From assembly GCF_035046485.1 (NCBI RefSeq), contig NC_085138.1, positions 10,885,823-10,949,822 of the forward strand: a stretch of DNA of 64,000 nt. Direction: 5' to 3'. Both the position numbers and the translations under genes were made by a program. Below, one piece after another: positions 46,601 through 58,430 of the stretch (the first letter of the stretch is position 1; every line of letters begins with the position of its first letter). The notes under the pieces are model-generated. The model searched no databases and had not been told where the DNA came from. It saw only the letters and a program-made list of their open reading frames with translations. The stretch is from Aedes albopictus. Lineage: Eukaryota; Arthropoda; Insecta; Diptera; Culicidae.

Positions 46601-47261
46601 AGCAGGGACAGGCGTTCAGTGGCTTGACGTAGCCCCCCTCCCCTTCTGCGAGTCAGATGGGAGCCTAGGATTCTTTCCTAAGCTAACCATATCCACACAC
46701 CAATGTGGATTTACCACCTTTGGCACCGGGAGCTGACTGAGCACCGGGGCATACGGATTTCTCGAGCAGAGTAGGCCAAGGCGTGACGGCGGCCTCTGCT
46801 GGGCATCATCAGTCACAGCTCAGCTAGGAATGCCTCGGGCACATTAGGAATGACGCCAGTAAATTTCTTATTACGGCATACTGGTCTTGCTTTGTAATTG
46901 GTACACGCTTAGGTAACTACGCACTAGCGAGCTGGTTGCGACAGCATTCTATCCTCTTAGTAAGGTCGGGTGACACTGACTTGAAACGGCGGATAGGCTA
47001 ATGTCGGCGCTGTCATCCGTACCATAAAACCGTGGCGTGACTTTAAAGTACGTTCCTGACCTGTGCCTACTGCCTAGCTTGGGCAATCAATTGGGTGGAA
47101 GTAGGTTCAGATGAACACTCCTGGTTAACGTTGATCCGGCTCTGAACTCAGTCCTCATAAGGGCCTGGGCCAACCCTCGAGTTGCCTCCCTGCTTGTATA
47201 GATTACCACCGGGATCATTGATGACTACTTCATTTGCAGTGAGCGATAGTGGCCAACAGAA

Positions 47262-48397
47262 ATGACGACTACTAAATCCATGAATAAACAGCAATGTGAT
47301 CGAAAGTGGAAAGGCAGAGGAACGACGTTAACCCCGTTCGCACAAGGAGGATTGGCGAGATCACCACTACGAGGAGCTGATGTACCCACCAGCGAGCAGG
47401 CGGCAGGAGGTTCAACGGGAGGAGCACAAGGCGGCGCAGCACCGGCCAAGGAAGCGCAAATGACTGGCGCGGACCTTACGCGGGCGCTGAACCGCAACTG
47501 GAGCGGTCTACCAAAGATGTTGGTAGTTGCTGAACAACTGGACGAGCTGATCGGCTATACGAGCGGGCGGACTACCATCAGCAAGGATCTGAAACAGAGT
47601 TTCTGAAGCTCCGCACAAGCTTGCCGGAACCGTAGCGGAGAGGCCAAACCGCCCTTCGGATCGAGCTGCATGGTCAAAACCTGCCGAGGAGATGCGGCAC
47701 AAGAAGCGTCCGACAGAGGCGGGCGAAAAGTCAAAGAAGAAGAAAGGAACTGCAGCGCGAGTGATCAGGCTGCCAAGTCGATTGCGAAACAAGGAAGGGG
47801 CATCAGGGAAACCAAGTCCCAAGAAGCCAACCCTAAGAGAAACGGGGTCTAACCGGATCAAGATAAGGATAACCCTTGGATTACGGTTGGAAAGAAGAAG
47901 AAGAAGTTGAGAAAAGTGAAACCAGCCCGCAAGCGAACGGAGCGACGAGCTTGAAGACCAGCCCTAACGGCGGAGGCGACTCTCCAGTGTAAACACCTGG
48001 ACGAGATCACCGCAGTTAAGCAGCAGTGCGAGGTAGATGCACCAAGTGCATCGATCCGCCTGCGAAAATGCCCGGCCGACACGCAGATTGCCACGAACAA
48101 GCTCCCCGTAGCAGAGGTGAACATGGCGACTGGAGTCGGCAAAGCAAAGTTGGTTGGTCAGTGTGCCCGCTAAGCATGTACGCGCCGCCAGAGGCGTATT
48201 TCAAGTGCTTCGAGCAAGCATGGGCGTGTAAAGGACCCGACAGGAGCAAACTCTACAGGAAGTGCGGAGTGGAAGGCCACATCACCAGGGAATGCAACTC
48301 GGTACCAAAATGTCTGGTTTGCACGGTGAACACGGGTGACACGACGGGTGGGCCCAAATGTCCAGGCACACGAGGAGGTCGAATCAACCGACGATAA
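47262..48397 (+). pseudogene. R1-type ORF1 (gag-like), frameshifted
   Basis: The first frame (47262-47606) begins with an ATG and reads a low-complexity Gly/Ala/Thr-rich stretch, then ALNRNWSGLPKMLVVAEQLD. After frameshifts, 48026-48397 carries cysteine-rich zinc-knuckle remnants: KCGVEGHITREC, then KCLVC. In functional relatives these knuckles bind the element RNA. At least one knuckle lacks a regular first cysteine. A frame shift near 47606-47690 and others break the protein. Confidence 0.6.
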
Positions 48398-48849
48398 TGC
48401 AGGTTACACAGCTAAACCTGAACCACTGTGAAGCCGCACAACAGTTGCTGTAGCAGTCAGTCCCGGAGTCAGGTACAGAAATCGCCCTACTCTCGGACTC
48501 CCGATAACGGAAACTGTAAGCGGATAAGGCCAAGCTAGCGGAGATCTGTACAGCCGGTCGTTTTCCGGTCCAGGAAATAATTTCCACGTCGCACAAGGGC
48601 TTCGCAATAGCGAAGACCAACGCACTGAAGTGGTTATGCTCCTTCCAGGTGGCCGATAGACCAGTTCTCGTCTACGCTGGATTCGCTATCAAGCGCACTA
48701 GTAGGATTGAGTACCGTGGTCATTGGTGGAGACTTCTACCACCGTCCATCATTGTCCATCATTGATGTGACCATCTGGAGCCCGGGTCTAAACCCTAGCT
48801 CGGACTGGTTCTACGATCGACGCTTTTAGGGCTGTAACCAAAACGGCCG

Positions 48850-50185
48850 AGAAAGCGCTCTAAAAGAAGCGAACAGGAATCCGCTATTTTGCGATCGTCA
48901 CGCTGGATGTGAAAAATGCGTCCAACAGCGTCAGCTGGGCTGCCATCGAGTGCTCCATACACCACCTAGGCGTCCCGGTTAACCCATGCCGGATACTGGA
49001 GAGCTACTTAAAGACCCCAATCTATGACACCGAGGAAGGTCAGAGGAGCTACATCACCGCGAGGGTACCTCAGTGGTCCGGTACTATGGAACGCGGCGTA
49101 TGATGACATATTGATGATGATCAAAAGGGCGTAAAGCTGTTCGGCCTTAATGATGATATTACCCTTGCGGTATATGGCTAGTCGATAGAGGAAGTGGAAC
49201 TAACAACAACGTACGCAAATGGCATAGTGGAGGATTGGATGGGGCCGAAACAGTTGGCACTCGCGCATCCCCAAAACGGAGGTGATGGTGGTACACAACC
49301 ACATTCAAGTCTGAACAACAGGCAGTGGTCACCACAGGCGCTGCACGATTAACACCAAGCACTCACTGAAGCAATTGGGGGTCATGATCAACGATAAGCT
49401 GAAGTTCGGAAGCCACGTGGAATATGCCTGCCAAAGGGCAAGCATGGCGATAATGGCATTGTTAAAGATAATGTCAAATAGATCGGCAATAGTCTAGAGT
49501 AAGCGAAAGCTGCTCACGATAGTAGTGGTCTCCATACTACGGTATGGCGCCGTTGCATGGTCGAATGCGCTAGTGGTAAACCGAAACGTGAAGCGACTCG
49601 AGAGTACTCACAGGCTGATGTGCCTTAGGGTGGTCAGCGCATACCGCATGGTCTCAAAGGACGCGCTATGCGCGCTAGAGGGCATAATGCCCATAGCACT
49701 ACTTAGTGGTGGCAGAGAACGAAGAGTGCTTCGAGCGACTGGGCACAAGAGACGCTAGACGGATTACCAGAATATCGTCGATGTTGAAATGGCAGAGAGA
49801 TTGGGATTCCTCCAGCAAGGGTAGGTGGACACACAGGCTTATTCTGAGCGTGTCCAAGTGGACGAGCAAGCCCCATGGCGAAGTGAATTTTCACTTGACA
49901 CAATTTCTATCAGGCCATGGGTGCTTTAGATGGTATCTGCACAGATTCAGACATGTAGGCTCCCCCGAAGGTCCAGAGTGTGCAGACTGCGACTGCGCGG
50001 AGCATGTGCTCTTTGAATGCCCACGTTTCGTGGAACACAAAGGTCGAGTATGCAGGAGGTATGCGGTAGAGATATCACTCAAGATAACATTGTTGAAGGA
50101 TATGTTCGGGGGAGATGAAGTCAAGTGGGATTCCTTTACTTCCACGGTTTCTCGAATCGTACTTGAACTACAGAGAAAATGGTGA
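48850..50185 (+). pseudogene. R1-type ORF2 remnants: RT and C-terminal zinc finger
   Basis: 48890-49103 reads VTLDVKNASNSVSWAAIE, RT motif A. 49525-49758 reads SILRYGAVAW and VSAYRMVSKDAL, the thumb/connector part. 49706-50185 ends with HVGSPEGPECADCDCAEHVL and FECPRF, the zinc-finger motif after the RT. Motif B/C coding is scrambled and at least two frameshifts separate the pieces. Not functional. Confidence 0.7.
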
Positions 50186-50410
50186 GCCAAACAACAGCTA
50201 GTTGAGTTGACCCCCCATCCCCATCCAAGAACTTGAGTCCAACGGATAGTCTAAGTACTAGCCAGGACCCGAGCCTCTAGGAGAGAGTGAACAACTTAAG
50301 GCGGTAGCCGGTGAAATGTTTGGTGCCTGATTTCTCGGTAATGGATTACATCCTGGTACAACCGGTGATGGGGTAATGGGGCATTCTGATACAGCGTCAA
50401 TAGGGTCGTA

Positions 50411-51879
50411 ACTCATAAATATATGCTTCTCTTTGGAAACAAACGCCGTGATTCATATCCACATCCCAGTTGGACGACTACTGTAAATCCTTCTTCTGAT
50501 ATACTCGTCTTCACTGTGCAATAATGTGGGTAAAAACTTTGTCCAGGTGAAAATGTGAAAATGAGAAAATTCCTGTCAGTGACAGATTTCATCCCGGAGT
50601 GGCCAGCCTGATTCCACCCAGCATGATCACATCGCTGGAGAATCGAAGTGGGAGGTTTTCGGCAGACAAAGAAGCAGATTTGCAGTACACACTACCGTAC
50701 AAAGAAGCGTCTCATCGTCATCATCTCGAGTCTCAAGGAGGGTGCTTGAAAGTTTAAACACCTGGAGAAAAGTTGATACCCACCGACCGAATGCCTCGCT
50801 TTTTCATCCCGCAGGCCTTGCAAGAAGACGGTGATGATGGCGATGATGGGGTTGCCTCGCAGATTCCACGGCGGTGATAAATAAGCAATTAACTAGAGCG
50901 CAGCTAAGTGAATGTTATCGCCCGATCAGCCATTAAGGTGTGAAAAAGCGTCTTCTCTTTGCTTTTCGGGTGCGCGACGAGATGTGCTTCGCTCTTTCAC
51001 CAACCAACAGGAGATACCAAGTCAAAAAGTCGTCCTTCGCCGTCGTCGTCGTCCGCGTGCGCTTTGAAGATTCCACTCCTTCACAAGTCGATGCGATGTT
51101 TCGTCGGTTCCGATAGAGGTGCCAAGATGAGTGATAAGCCGGGTGCTGCACAGAAGCGACCGAGCAGATATCAGTCAGTGGCAGACTATTTGAAGACGGG
51201 TTGGCTGCTGAAGGGTTGGAGCGCTGAATGTGCCATCCCCTGGCGTATCCTCCTGCATCGAACCCTATCGGGAGGGGTGTGAAAAACGCAAATTGACAAA
51301 CACTTTGCTCGACACACTGTGACGGGTCGTAAATATGCATGGGGAGTCAGTCGTTGGTGGCGAGGGGGAATCACGAATTTTCCAAGCGTAATGAAATGGA
51401 TCGCAGGTAGCAATCTTTAATGTGATGGATGTTCAGATGTGCAGCACTGGATTGATTGCGAAATTGATTTGAAATGACAGCTGCGATTTGGTTGTGATTT
51501 CAGATAAAGACGCTTGATTTATAACATCAAAAACGAGTATAAATTGATACGACTAAAGTCTGAAGCGTAGGGTTTCTAGAAGGGAAAACAAATGAAAATG
51601 TTTGGGTTTCAGTGTAGACACTTGTGTTTCTGTAGACATATTGAAAATATTTCATATGTGTGAAGATTGATGATGGCATTGTACAGTTCAATTTTGAAGA
51701 GAGATTGAAATATTGCAAAAAAAAAACGAAACTGAAACAAAAACATAAAAGTATTTCTAGTTGAAAAATTGTCGAGAAATAGTTTAGGGTAGCGTATGTC
51801 AAGAGATTTTAAATATTGACACTGTTGGCGAACTTTGGAACTAAAACTACGAATGGATTTCAAGCACTTGGAGTTTTCG
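50411..51879. other. Unassigned intergenic DNA
   Basis: 50.6-51.4 kb is GC-richer with CGTCGTCGTC at 51041-51050 and several overlapping short frames on both strands, none with a domain. 51.4-51.88 kb is AT-rich. No gene is supported. Confidence 0.35.
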
Positions 51880-52228
51880 AGCGACGCGTGCTAAGGACGA
51901 TCTTCGGCGGTGTGCAGGAGAACGGTGTGTGACGGAGAAGGATGAACCACGATCTCGCTGCACTTTACGGCGAACCCAGCATCCAGAAAGTGGCCAAAGC
52001 CGGAAGGATAAGGTAGGCAGGGCATGTTGCAAGAATGCCGGACAACAACCCTGCAAAGCTGATGTTTGCAACTGATCCGGTTGGCACAAGAAGGCGTGGA
52101 GTGCAGAGAGTACGATGGGCGGACCAGGTGGAGCGTGACCTGGCGAGCATTGGGCGCGACCGAGGATGGAAAGCGGCAGCCACAAACCGAGTATTGTGGC
52201 GTACTATTGTTGATTACACAGCGTAACA
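51880..52228 (+). pseudogene. RTE-like LINE 3' fragment
   Basis: This plus-strand copy is the same C-terminal segment as 36232-36592. It includes GCATGTTGCAAGAATGCCGG, AGAAGGCGTGGAGTGC and GGCGGACCAGGTGGAGCGTG. Only about 350 bp remain, as in severe 5' truncation. Confidence 0.7.
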
Positions 52229-52499
52229 AAAAATAACTATTGCTCTGTCTCAAGAGCAAACTTATGTGTCTCCGACAGATTTTGGGCCGCTGAATCCGAA
52301 TCTTGGCTCAGATTTGCTCCAGCACGTTAAATTTTGAGCTATACCTCAATTTATAGGGTAAAATATGCGGATTCGATTAGAAATTTCTTCAGGAATTCGA
52401 GTGAGAGTCTTTCTGAAACTATTTTGTAGATATAATTGAGGATTTCTACAAGGATTCCCTTTTCATTTCAATAAAGAGCTCCATTCAGAAATTCATCTG

Positions 52500-52590
52500 T
52501 GAAAATTTTCCCGACTGGAACGGGAATCGAACCCGCCGTCTCCGGATTGGCGATCCATAGCCTTAACCACTAGTCTAACTGGAGACCCCT
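52500..52590 (-). mobile_element. SINE family 1, tRNA-like head only
   Basis: The head (GGAGAC on + to GGGAAAATTTTC on -) is intact but the body is missing. It lies in a decayed GGAATTCC-type stretch (52370-52740). Confidence 0.7.
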
Positions 52591-52757
52591 TGCTGCTTCC
52601 TCTAGTAGTTGAATAGTGTTTGTTGTATTTTTCTGTCAGGTCATTTTCAATGCTTTTCAATTCCTACAGAAATTCATTTAACATAAAATAAATTCTATTG
52701 AGAATTTTCAGTGATTTGCAGAAGAATCCCAGGGTTATACCAAGGTGTCGTAATCTA

Positions 52758-53678
52758 CAGGGGATAGACAAAATGATCGGGACAGGCACAATTTTCACTT
52801 TCCAAAAAATGTTCAACAGCTAGTAACTTTTCGAAAAATGCATCAAATATTCTCAAATTTTAACTGTAAGTTCTTCAACTAGTTGTGTATCAGTGGACAA
52901 AATTTGGAAAAGATCGGACAATTCTTCACGAAGTTATAACGATTTTTGAAAAAGATAAAATTATCCGATAGCCAACTTTGAGCTGTTATATCTCCGGATT
53001 CAATGAACCGATTGCAATGAAATTTTGACCATTCATGACTTATATAATGAACTCTGGAAAACATTTAACTTAACTTGAAATTTTTAACAAGCGAAAAAGT
53101 TATAGCGATTTTATTTTTTTCACGATTTTTTAGTAAATTGGTCTATTTTTAATATGCATCCCATTACTTTTTCAATTTATTAGCGGCTATGTTGTTACTT
53201 TCCTTCAAAACGCATTTATATATAAGTCAATTAGAGGGAAACTAAATGAACTCTAATTTGCATCTTGAATTTTGAAACGATGTTGAAATTTTGGATAATT
53301 TGGTGTTATTTTAGAAAAATAATCTAATCGTTATAACTTTCTTCTGTGTTAAGAATATTAAGTTAAGTCAATGGTTTTTCATAGCTCATTATATAAGTCA
53401 TAAATGGACAAAATTTCATTGCATTCGATTCATTGAATCCGGAGATATAACAGCTTAAAGTTGGCTATCGGATAATTTTACCTTTTTCAAAAATCTTTAT
53501 AACTTCGTGAAGAATTGTCCGATCTTTTCCAAATTTTGTCCACTGATACACAACTAGTTGAGGAACCTTAAGTAAAAATTTGAAAATATTTAATGCACTT
53601 TTCGAAAAGTTACAGCTAATTGAACATTTTTTGAAAAGTGAAAATTTTGCCTGTCCCGATCATTTTGTCTATCCCCTG
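52758..53678. mobile_element. 921-bp foldback MITE with TA duplication
   Basis: The ends CAGGGGATAGACAAAATGAT and its complement are flanked by TA (52756-52757, 53679-53680). Inverted similarity continues most of the way to the middle (CATTTTTTGAAAAGTGAAAA, TCTCCGGATTCAATGAAC and others). No coding. A half copy lies at 33470-33690. Confidence 0.85.
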
Positions 53679-56104
53679 TACATATTATTTGACAACGAGA
53701 AGCATTTTCTTCGAGTATCGCAATTTGTCCGTTGCTCCTAACAGTAACCGATCAAATGGCTCCCGAATTCCTCCTATGATCATTGCAAGTCAGTTTTTCC
53801 ACTCGTCAACCGACTTCGGAGCATTCTCATCTTTTTCTTTCAATTCTCTCACTCCCAAAGAAATGTCAGTTGGTTTTATCTTGTTCTGTTCGTTCTTCGA
53901 AAGTCTACACAAATCGAAACAGTTCTGTTCAAATAAATTTCTGTTAGTTCTCAGCTTGGTACTCAGCACGCTGCCAAAACATGTCAAATAACTGAAACAA
54001 GTACAATTAATAAATTATTTGACAATTGTCGTTAATATTATCTTATCCTTAATATGGAATTCAATTCCGATTTTGCCAACATTATATCTATCTCCACAAC
54101 TTCCTTGGAGGTGATTCTGCAGGAGGCCTTGGGAGAATTTCAATTGGACTCTTTCAGAAAATTTTTGCAGCTATCCTTTGGGGATGATGTGTTCATCCTT
54201 GTAGAATTTTCAGAAGGAAAACTTCGAGAAATCCCTGAAGGAATCATTGTAAATATCATTGGAGAAAAAAATCTTCGGACGATTTCCTACAGAAATTATA
54301 ATATAATAATCATTTGAGGAATTTTTGAAGGAATCCCAGCAGGTATAGCTAAAGAAATACTTGAAGAAGTTCCTAACAAATCCTCGAAAGAACTTTCTGT
54401 TAACGCGTTTGAGGCATTGCATAAAAATGCTCGAAGAAAATTAAAAAAAAAATGACGGTTTTCCTAAATGATTCCTCTAGGAAATTGCTCATGTAGGGAA
54501 AATCTTTTGTGGAAATCTGTAAGAAACTCTCTATAGAGTTCTTTGGAATATTACTAAAGAAATTCTTTCAGAAACCCTTGGGGTTCCTAACTTGGAAAAA
54601 AAGCTTGATGAAACCGTTCTAAACATTTCTAAGAAGTTTCGTGAAAGAAATCTGGACGAAATTGATGTTATCTTCGACGAAACCTTTGAAGCTATCAATA
54701 GGAAAAACCTGATGGAAACCTTGGAAGAATACCTAAAGGATTCATTGAAGACATTCTAGCACTATCACTTGGAGGAATTTCTGTAAGAATGCTTAAAAAA
54801 AAAATCAATTTTTTTTATTTTAATTTCCTCAATTCATTGGAGGAATTCCAAAGCTCTAGAAAGGCTTATTGGAGGTATTTCTTAAGCATATTTTACATAA
54901 TCCTAGGAGGAATTCCTATAGAATTTCTTAGAGGAATTTGTGTAAGAATATTCGATAAAATCTTGCAGGAGTTGTTATAAAAATACATGAAAAAATCCTT
55001 GCATGAAAGAATTTCTTAAACAATAAAATTATTGTATAAAATTGTTTGTAAAATACATGGGGAAATAATTTATGAAATTTCCAATGGAATACTTGGAGAA
55101 TTGCTTGATTAAATCATTTTCAGAAATTCTAAGAGAATACATGATTAAATTCTGAACGAATCTTTCGAGAGGAATTTTTAAACGAATCGCAAGGGGATTT
55201 ATTCGATGAACTACACCTAAACCTTATTTTACGTCCACTATTGGCGTAGCGAAAAAAAAATCTACCAACAAAATAATGATCAAAATACACATTTTTATAT
55301 TTTTGTACACTTCTCCTAATCACGAAGATGTTTTAAAAAATATAAAACTGTTGAGTTTGCTCATTGTCTTAGCGGTAGAATTTTTTGTCGCTCAGCCAAG
55401 CATGGAGGTAAAAAAAGGACGGGGTGTACTTAAGATTGTTTTGGAAAAATTCCTGAAGAAAGATTGAGAGGAGTTTCTGAAGGCATCATTGAAAAAATAT
55501 ACTTTAAAAATTTTATTAAAATTTTTGTAGAATTCCTAAAGCGATCCCTAGAAAAACCCCAAAAGCAATTCGCGGTAGATTCCTTGGAGAAATTATTTAA
55601 TAAATTGAACATGGAATAAATATTTGCGATTGATGAAACCTTGGCAGGAATTTTTGACAAGATCCTTGAAGAAATTCTGAAAAAAAAATTTTAGATAATT
55701 TTCAAGAGATTTTTCGGAAGAAATACTTAAGAAAACTCTGGAAAAATTTCCATAGGAATTCATGAAGTGACTCTTGAGCAATTTCCGATGTACATCTTCT
55801 CTGTATTAATTACTTAAGAGATGCTTCTAGGCATTCTTATAAAATTCCTGAAAAAAGTGGCATAACAGTCATAGGTGGAATTCCTAAAGGAATCCTTGGA
55901 GAAACTTCTGAAGAAATGATCTGCTTCTTTACAAAGCATATACGCTCTTATTTCTATCCTACTCAAAACAAAGTAATGAAGCGCTTTTTGCTTTGTTTCT
56001 ATTTTTTGTATTTTGTTAGCAGTGAGCACGAATGATAATAAAAATTGCGGTTTCAGCGGTGACGTAGTAGCGTTGTTTTTGAAATGGATGAATTTGAGAT
56101 CGTA

Positions 56105-56359
56105 CACACTTAAAATAAAGTATCGTATTCAGCTGTTCTATTTTCGGTAAAAGTTCAGATTACCGAATGTTCAGGAACATATTACCGAAGTTCGTCAAAA
56201 AATTACCGAACGTTCGGTAAACTCTACTGAATCATCGGTAATGTTTACCGAACGTTCGGTAAAAGTTAACCGAACTTCGGTAAAACTGTGCTGAACTTCG
56301 GTAATCCGAACTTTTACCGAAAATAGAACAGCCGAACAAGTGACTCTAAAATAAGTGTG
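56105..56359. mobile_element. 255-bp MITE rich in ACCGAACGTTCGGT
   Basis: The ends CACACTTA...TAAGTGTG are flanked by TA (56103-56104, 56360-56361). Inside, TTTTCGGTAAAAGTTC and its complement, with several ACCGAAC/GTTCGGT words, form a palindromic core. A decayed relative lies at 7360-7545. Confidence 0.75.
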
Positions 56360-56381
56360 TAAGATTACGAAGGGCACGATG

Positions 56382-56582
56382 ATAAAAAAAAAAAGAAAAA
56401 AAAAGACGATTCACACCGTTTTCAGCCAGAGGCTGCACAGACTGAACACCCAGTGACCCAGTGATGAATTTTTCGTTTGACGAAAAGTTTCCACCGACTG
56501 AGGCGGGAATCGAACCCACACTCCGTGGCTTACGATACGCCTAGACGACTGCCACCGCTAACCGCACGGCCACGAAGCCCAC
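56382..56582 (-). mobile_element. tRNA-headed SINE, family 3
   Basis: It is the minus-strand relative of 32946-33182, with head GGGCTTCGTGGCCGTGCGG and a T-rich tail (A-rich on + at 56382-56402). One arm of the tRNA-like head differs. Confidence 0.8.
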
Positions 56583-56877
56583 ATCCTTAGATGTGGGATC
56601 CTACCAGGAATCAGAGAAATTTTTTAAACAATTTTGTGGAGAAATCATTTATAAATCCTGCAGAAATTATATACTCAGATGCTTGATGGAAACCTTGAAT
56701 GGTATTTTTATGGGTCAGTCTCTCAAAAATCGCAATAGAAATTTTTAGAAGAGTTCCTAGAGGAATGTTAGCGAAAAATCCTGAAGGAATCCTTGAGGAA
56801 ACTCCTAGAGCAGATGAATGTAAAAGCAGTTTTTGGAGAAATTTTAGAAGCATTTTTCGAAAGAATTCCCATAGACT

Positions 56878-57002
56878 TTATAAAGACACGGACAGCCAGA
56901 AGCTCTACAGACTGAACGAAACTTAACACTAGACAAGTTTCAAAACAAAAAGCTTCATCACTCGGACCGGTGATGACGCTAACCACACAGCCACGAGCCT
57001 CC
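56878..57002 (-). mobile_element. SINE family 3, degenerate fragment
   Basis: GACAGCCAGAAGCTCTACAG and ACACAGCCACGAGCCTCC on + correspond to the tail-side and head-side parts of the neighbouring SINE, with most of the middle lost. Confidence 0.5.
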
Positions 57003-57699
57003 ACAAATTTCTATAGTGCTGCTAGTTTAGAAGTATTTTCTTACAGGAGCTTCTGTAGGAATACTTGGAGGAATTCTTCAATTATTTTTCAATGGATTCT
57101 TTGGAAATTTCCTGGAGAAATTCTAGGATGAATTTCTTAGTAAAACATTGGATAAACTCGTTGAAGAATCTTTGCAGATATTTTTTTGGAAGAAATCGTT
57201 GCAGAAATTTCTGAAGAAACTTTTAGAGGAATTCCTGATGGAATCGTTGGGAGAATTTCTTGCGGAATCTTCAAAAGAACACTACGATGAGTAATAAGTA
57301 ATTATTGAGGTAATGCCAAAATAAATCTTTGGAAATCTCTGAAAGAGTTGTGTGAAGGAATTATTTAAAAATTCTTGACAAAAATACTTGATTTCCGTAA
57401 AAAAAATCTCAAAGGGCGGATTTCCTGAAAGAAACCACGGTATTATATTTGAAGAAATTTTATAATGCCTACTCTTCCTCAGGCGAAATTTGTATGTAAT
57501 TTCTAGGAAGAATATCTGGTTTCAAAGGAATCATTGGAGAATTTTGTTGTTGTTCTTCTTTCTGGAATTTCTTAAGAATTTTTTGAATGATCTTCTACAC
57601 GATTCCTTAGAGATATTATTGATGGAAGCCTTGATAGACTTCCTGAACAAACATTTCGAGAACTACTTGATAAAGCTTTTGCAAGAATCTTTTGAAGTA

Positions 57700-57914
57700 C
57701 CGTAAACCGGGCTCAAATTGATCTCTGGGTCGAAATTGATCAGACGATTTTCCGTTAGATAAAGCATACTTCAAATAGTTTACAAATAAATATTGTGTAG
57801 TATCGGTTCCCAACTGCATGATACTTGAAAAGAAATTATTTAAAATATGCTTAATCTAACCGAAAAACGTGTGATCAATTTCGACCCGAAGATCAATTTG
57901 ACCCCGGTTTACGG
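57700..57914. mobile_element. 215-bp MITE with TA duplication
   Basis: The ends CCGTAAACCGGG and CCCCGGTTTACGG with inner TCAAATTGATC/GATCAATTTGA are flanked by TA (57698-57699, 57915-57916). Confidence 0.8.
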
Positions 57915-58019
57915 TACTCGGGAGCTCTTTTGAAAACATCCTCGAAGACAACACTTTAAGATAGGGGTTCTCAAACTTTTCTAGGCCACGACCCACTATT
58001 ACCTCCAAAAAAAAACGTG

Positions 58020-58205
58020 ACGACCCACCGTTTTGTTTTTTTGCCTTTCTCGTACACTACTGGAAAGGCTATATGTTCACTCCAAAAATGACTTTTTGAT
58101 AGAAGGCTCGGAGTGTCGAGTCACATATACCAATCAACTCAGCTCGACGAACTGAGATGATGTCTGTATGTGTGTATGTATGTGTGTATGTTTGTGGGTA
58201 TGTGT

Positions 58206-58251
<46 letters not shown>

Positions 58252-58430
58252 AAATAAACTCACATCACTTTTTGGCAGTAAACCTCATCCGATTTTAACG
58301 ACCGACGGTTCATTCGGCGGGGAATCTGGTCCCATTGTTTCCTATTGAAAATGGTTCGGATCGGTCCAGCCGTTCCGGAGTTATGGCCATTTAGGTGTTC
58401 CGGAACGGTACCCCAGGAAGGTACCAGATA
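58020..58430 (+). repeat. Dispersed element head with (TG)n microsatellite
   Basis: CATATACCAATCAACTCAGC and GACGAACTGAGATGATGTC precede a TG/TATG-rich run (58153-58250). A lead-in to the ~150-bp satellite follows (GGTTCGGATCGGTCCAGCC). The same order on the opposite strand occurs at 26196-26420 and 23130-23303. Confidence 0.65.

Larger units (their letters stand above)
46601..50410 (+). mobile_element. Decayed R1-clade non-LTR retrotransposon
   Basis: A probable 5' leader (46601-47261) is followed by a gag-like frame, a damaged polymerase region and a 3' leader ending near 50400. Endonuclease coding is not recognisable, so a large deletion is likely between about 48400 and 48850. Base composition is GC-richer than the surroundings. 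Ends are approximate, without a proven target duplication. Confidence 0.6.
54050..57690. repeat. Old, diverged relative of the 24-bp array
   Basis: GAGGAATTCCTAAAGGAATC-like and TTGGAGAAATTCTTG-like words recur through the block with a period near 24 bp, but AT content and divergence are higher than in copies A and B. It contains nested elements (56105-56359, 56382-56582). No TAGACCTGTGCGCCG-type ends are seen nearby. Short frames here (for example 54054-54317, 57490-57705) are not credible genes. Confidence 0.6.

Noticed and set aside
50933..51340. 135-residue minus-strand frame as a gene
   Set aside because: It overlaps frames of similar length in other registers, with no domain or codon signal by eye.
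58153..58250. (TG)n run as a regulatory or Z-DNA element
   Set aside because: It belongs to a dispersed repeat; a related (CATA)n-type run occupies the same place in the second copy at 26.3 kb.
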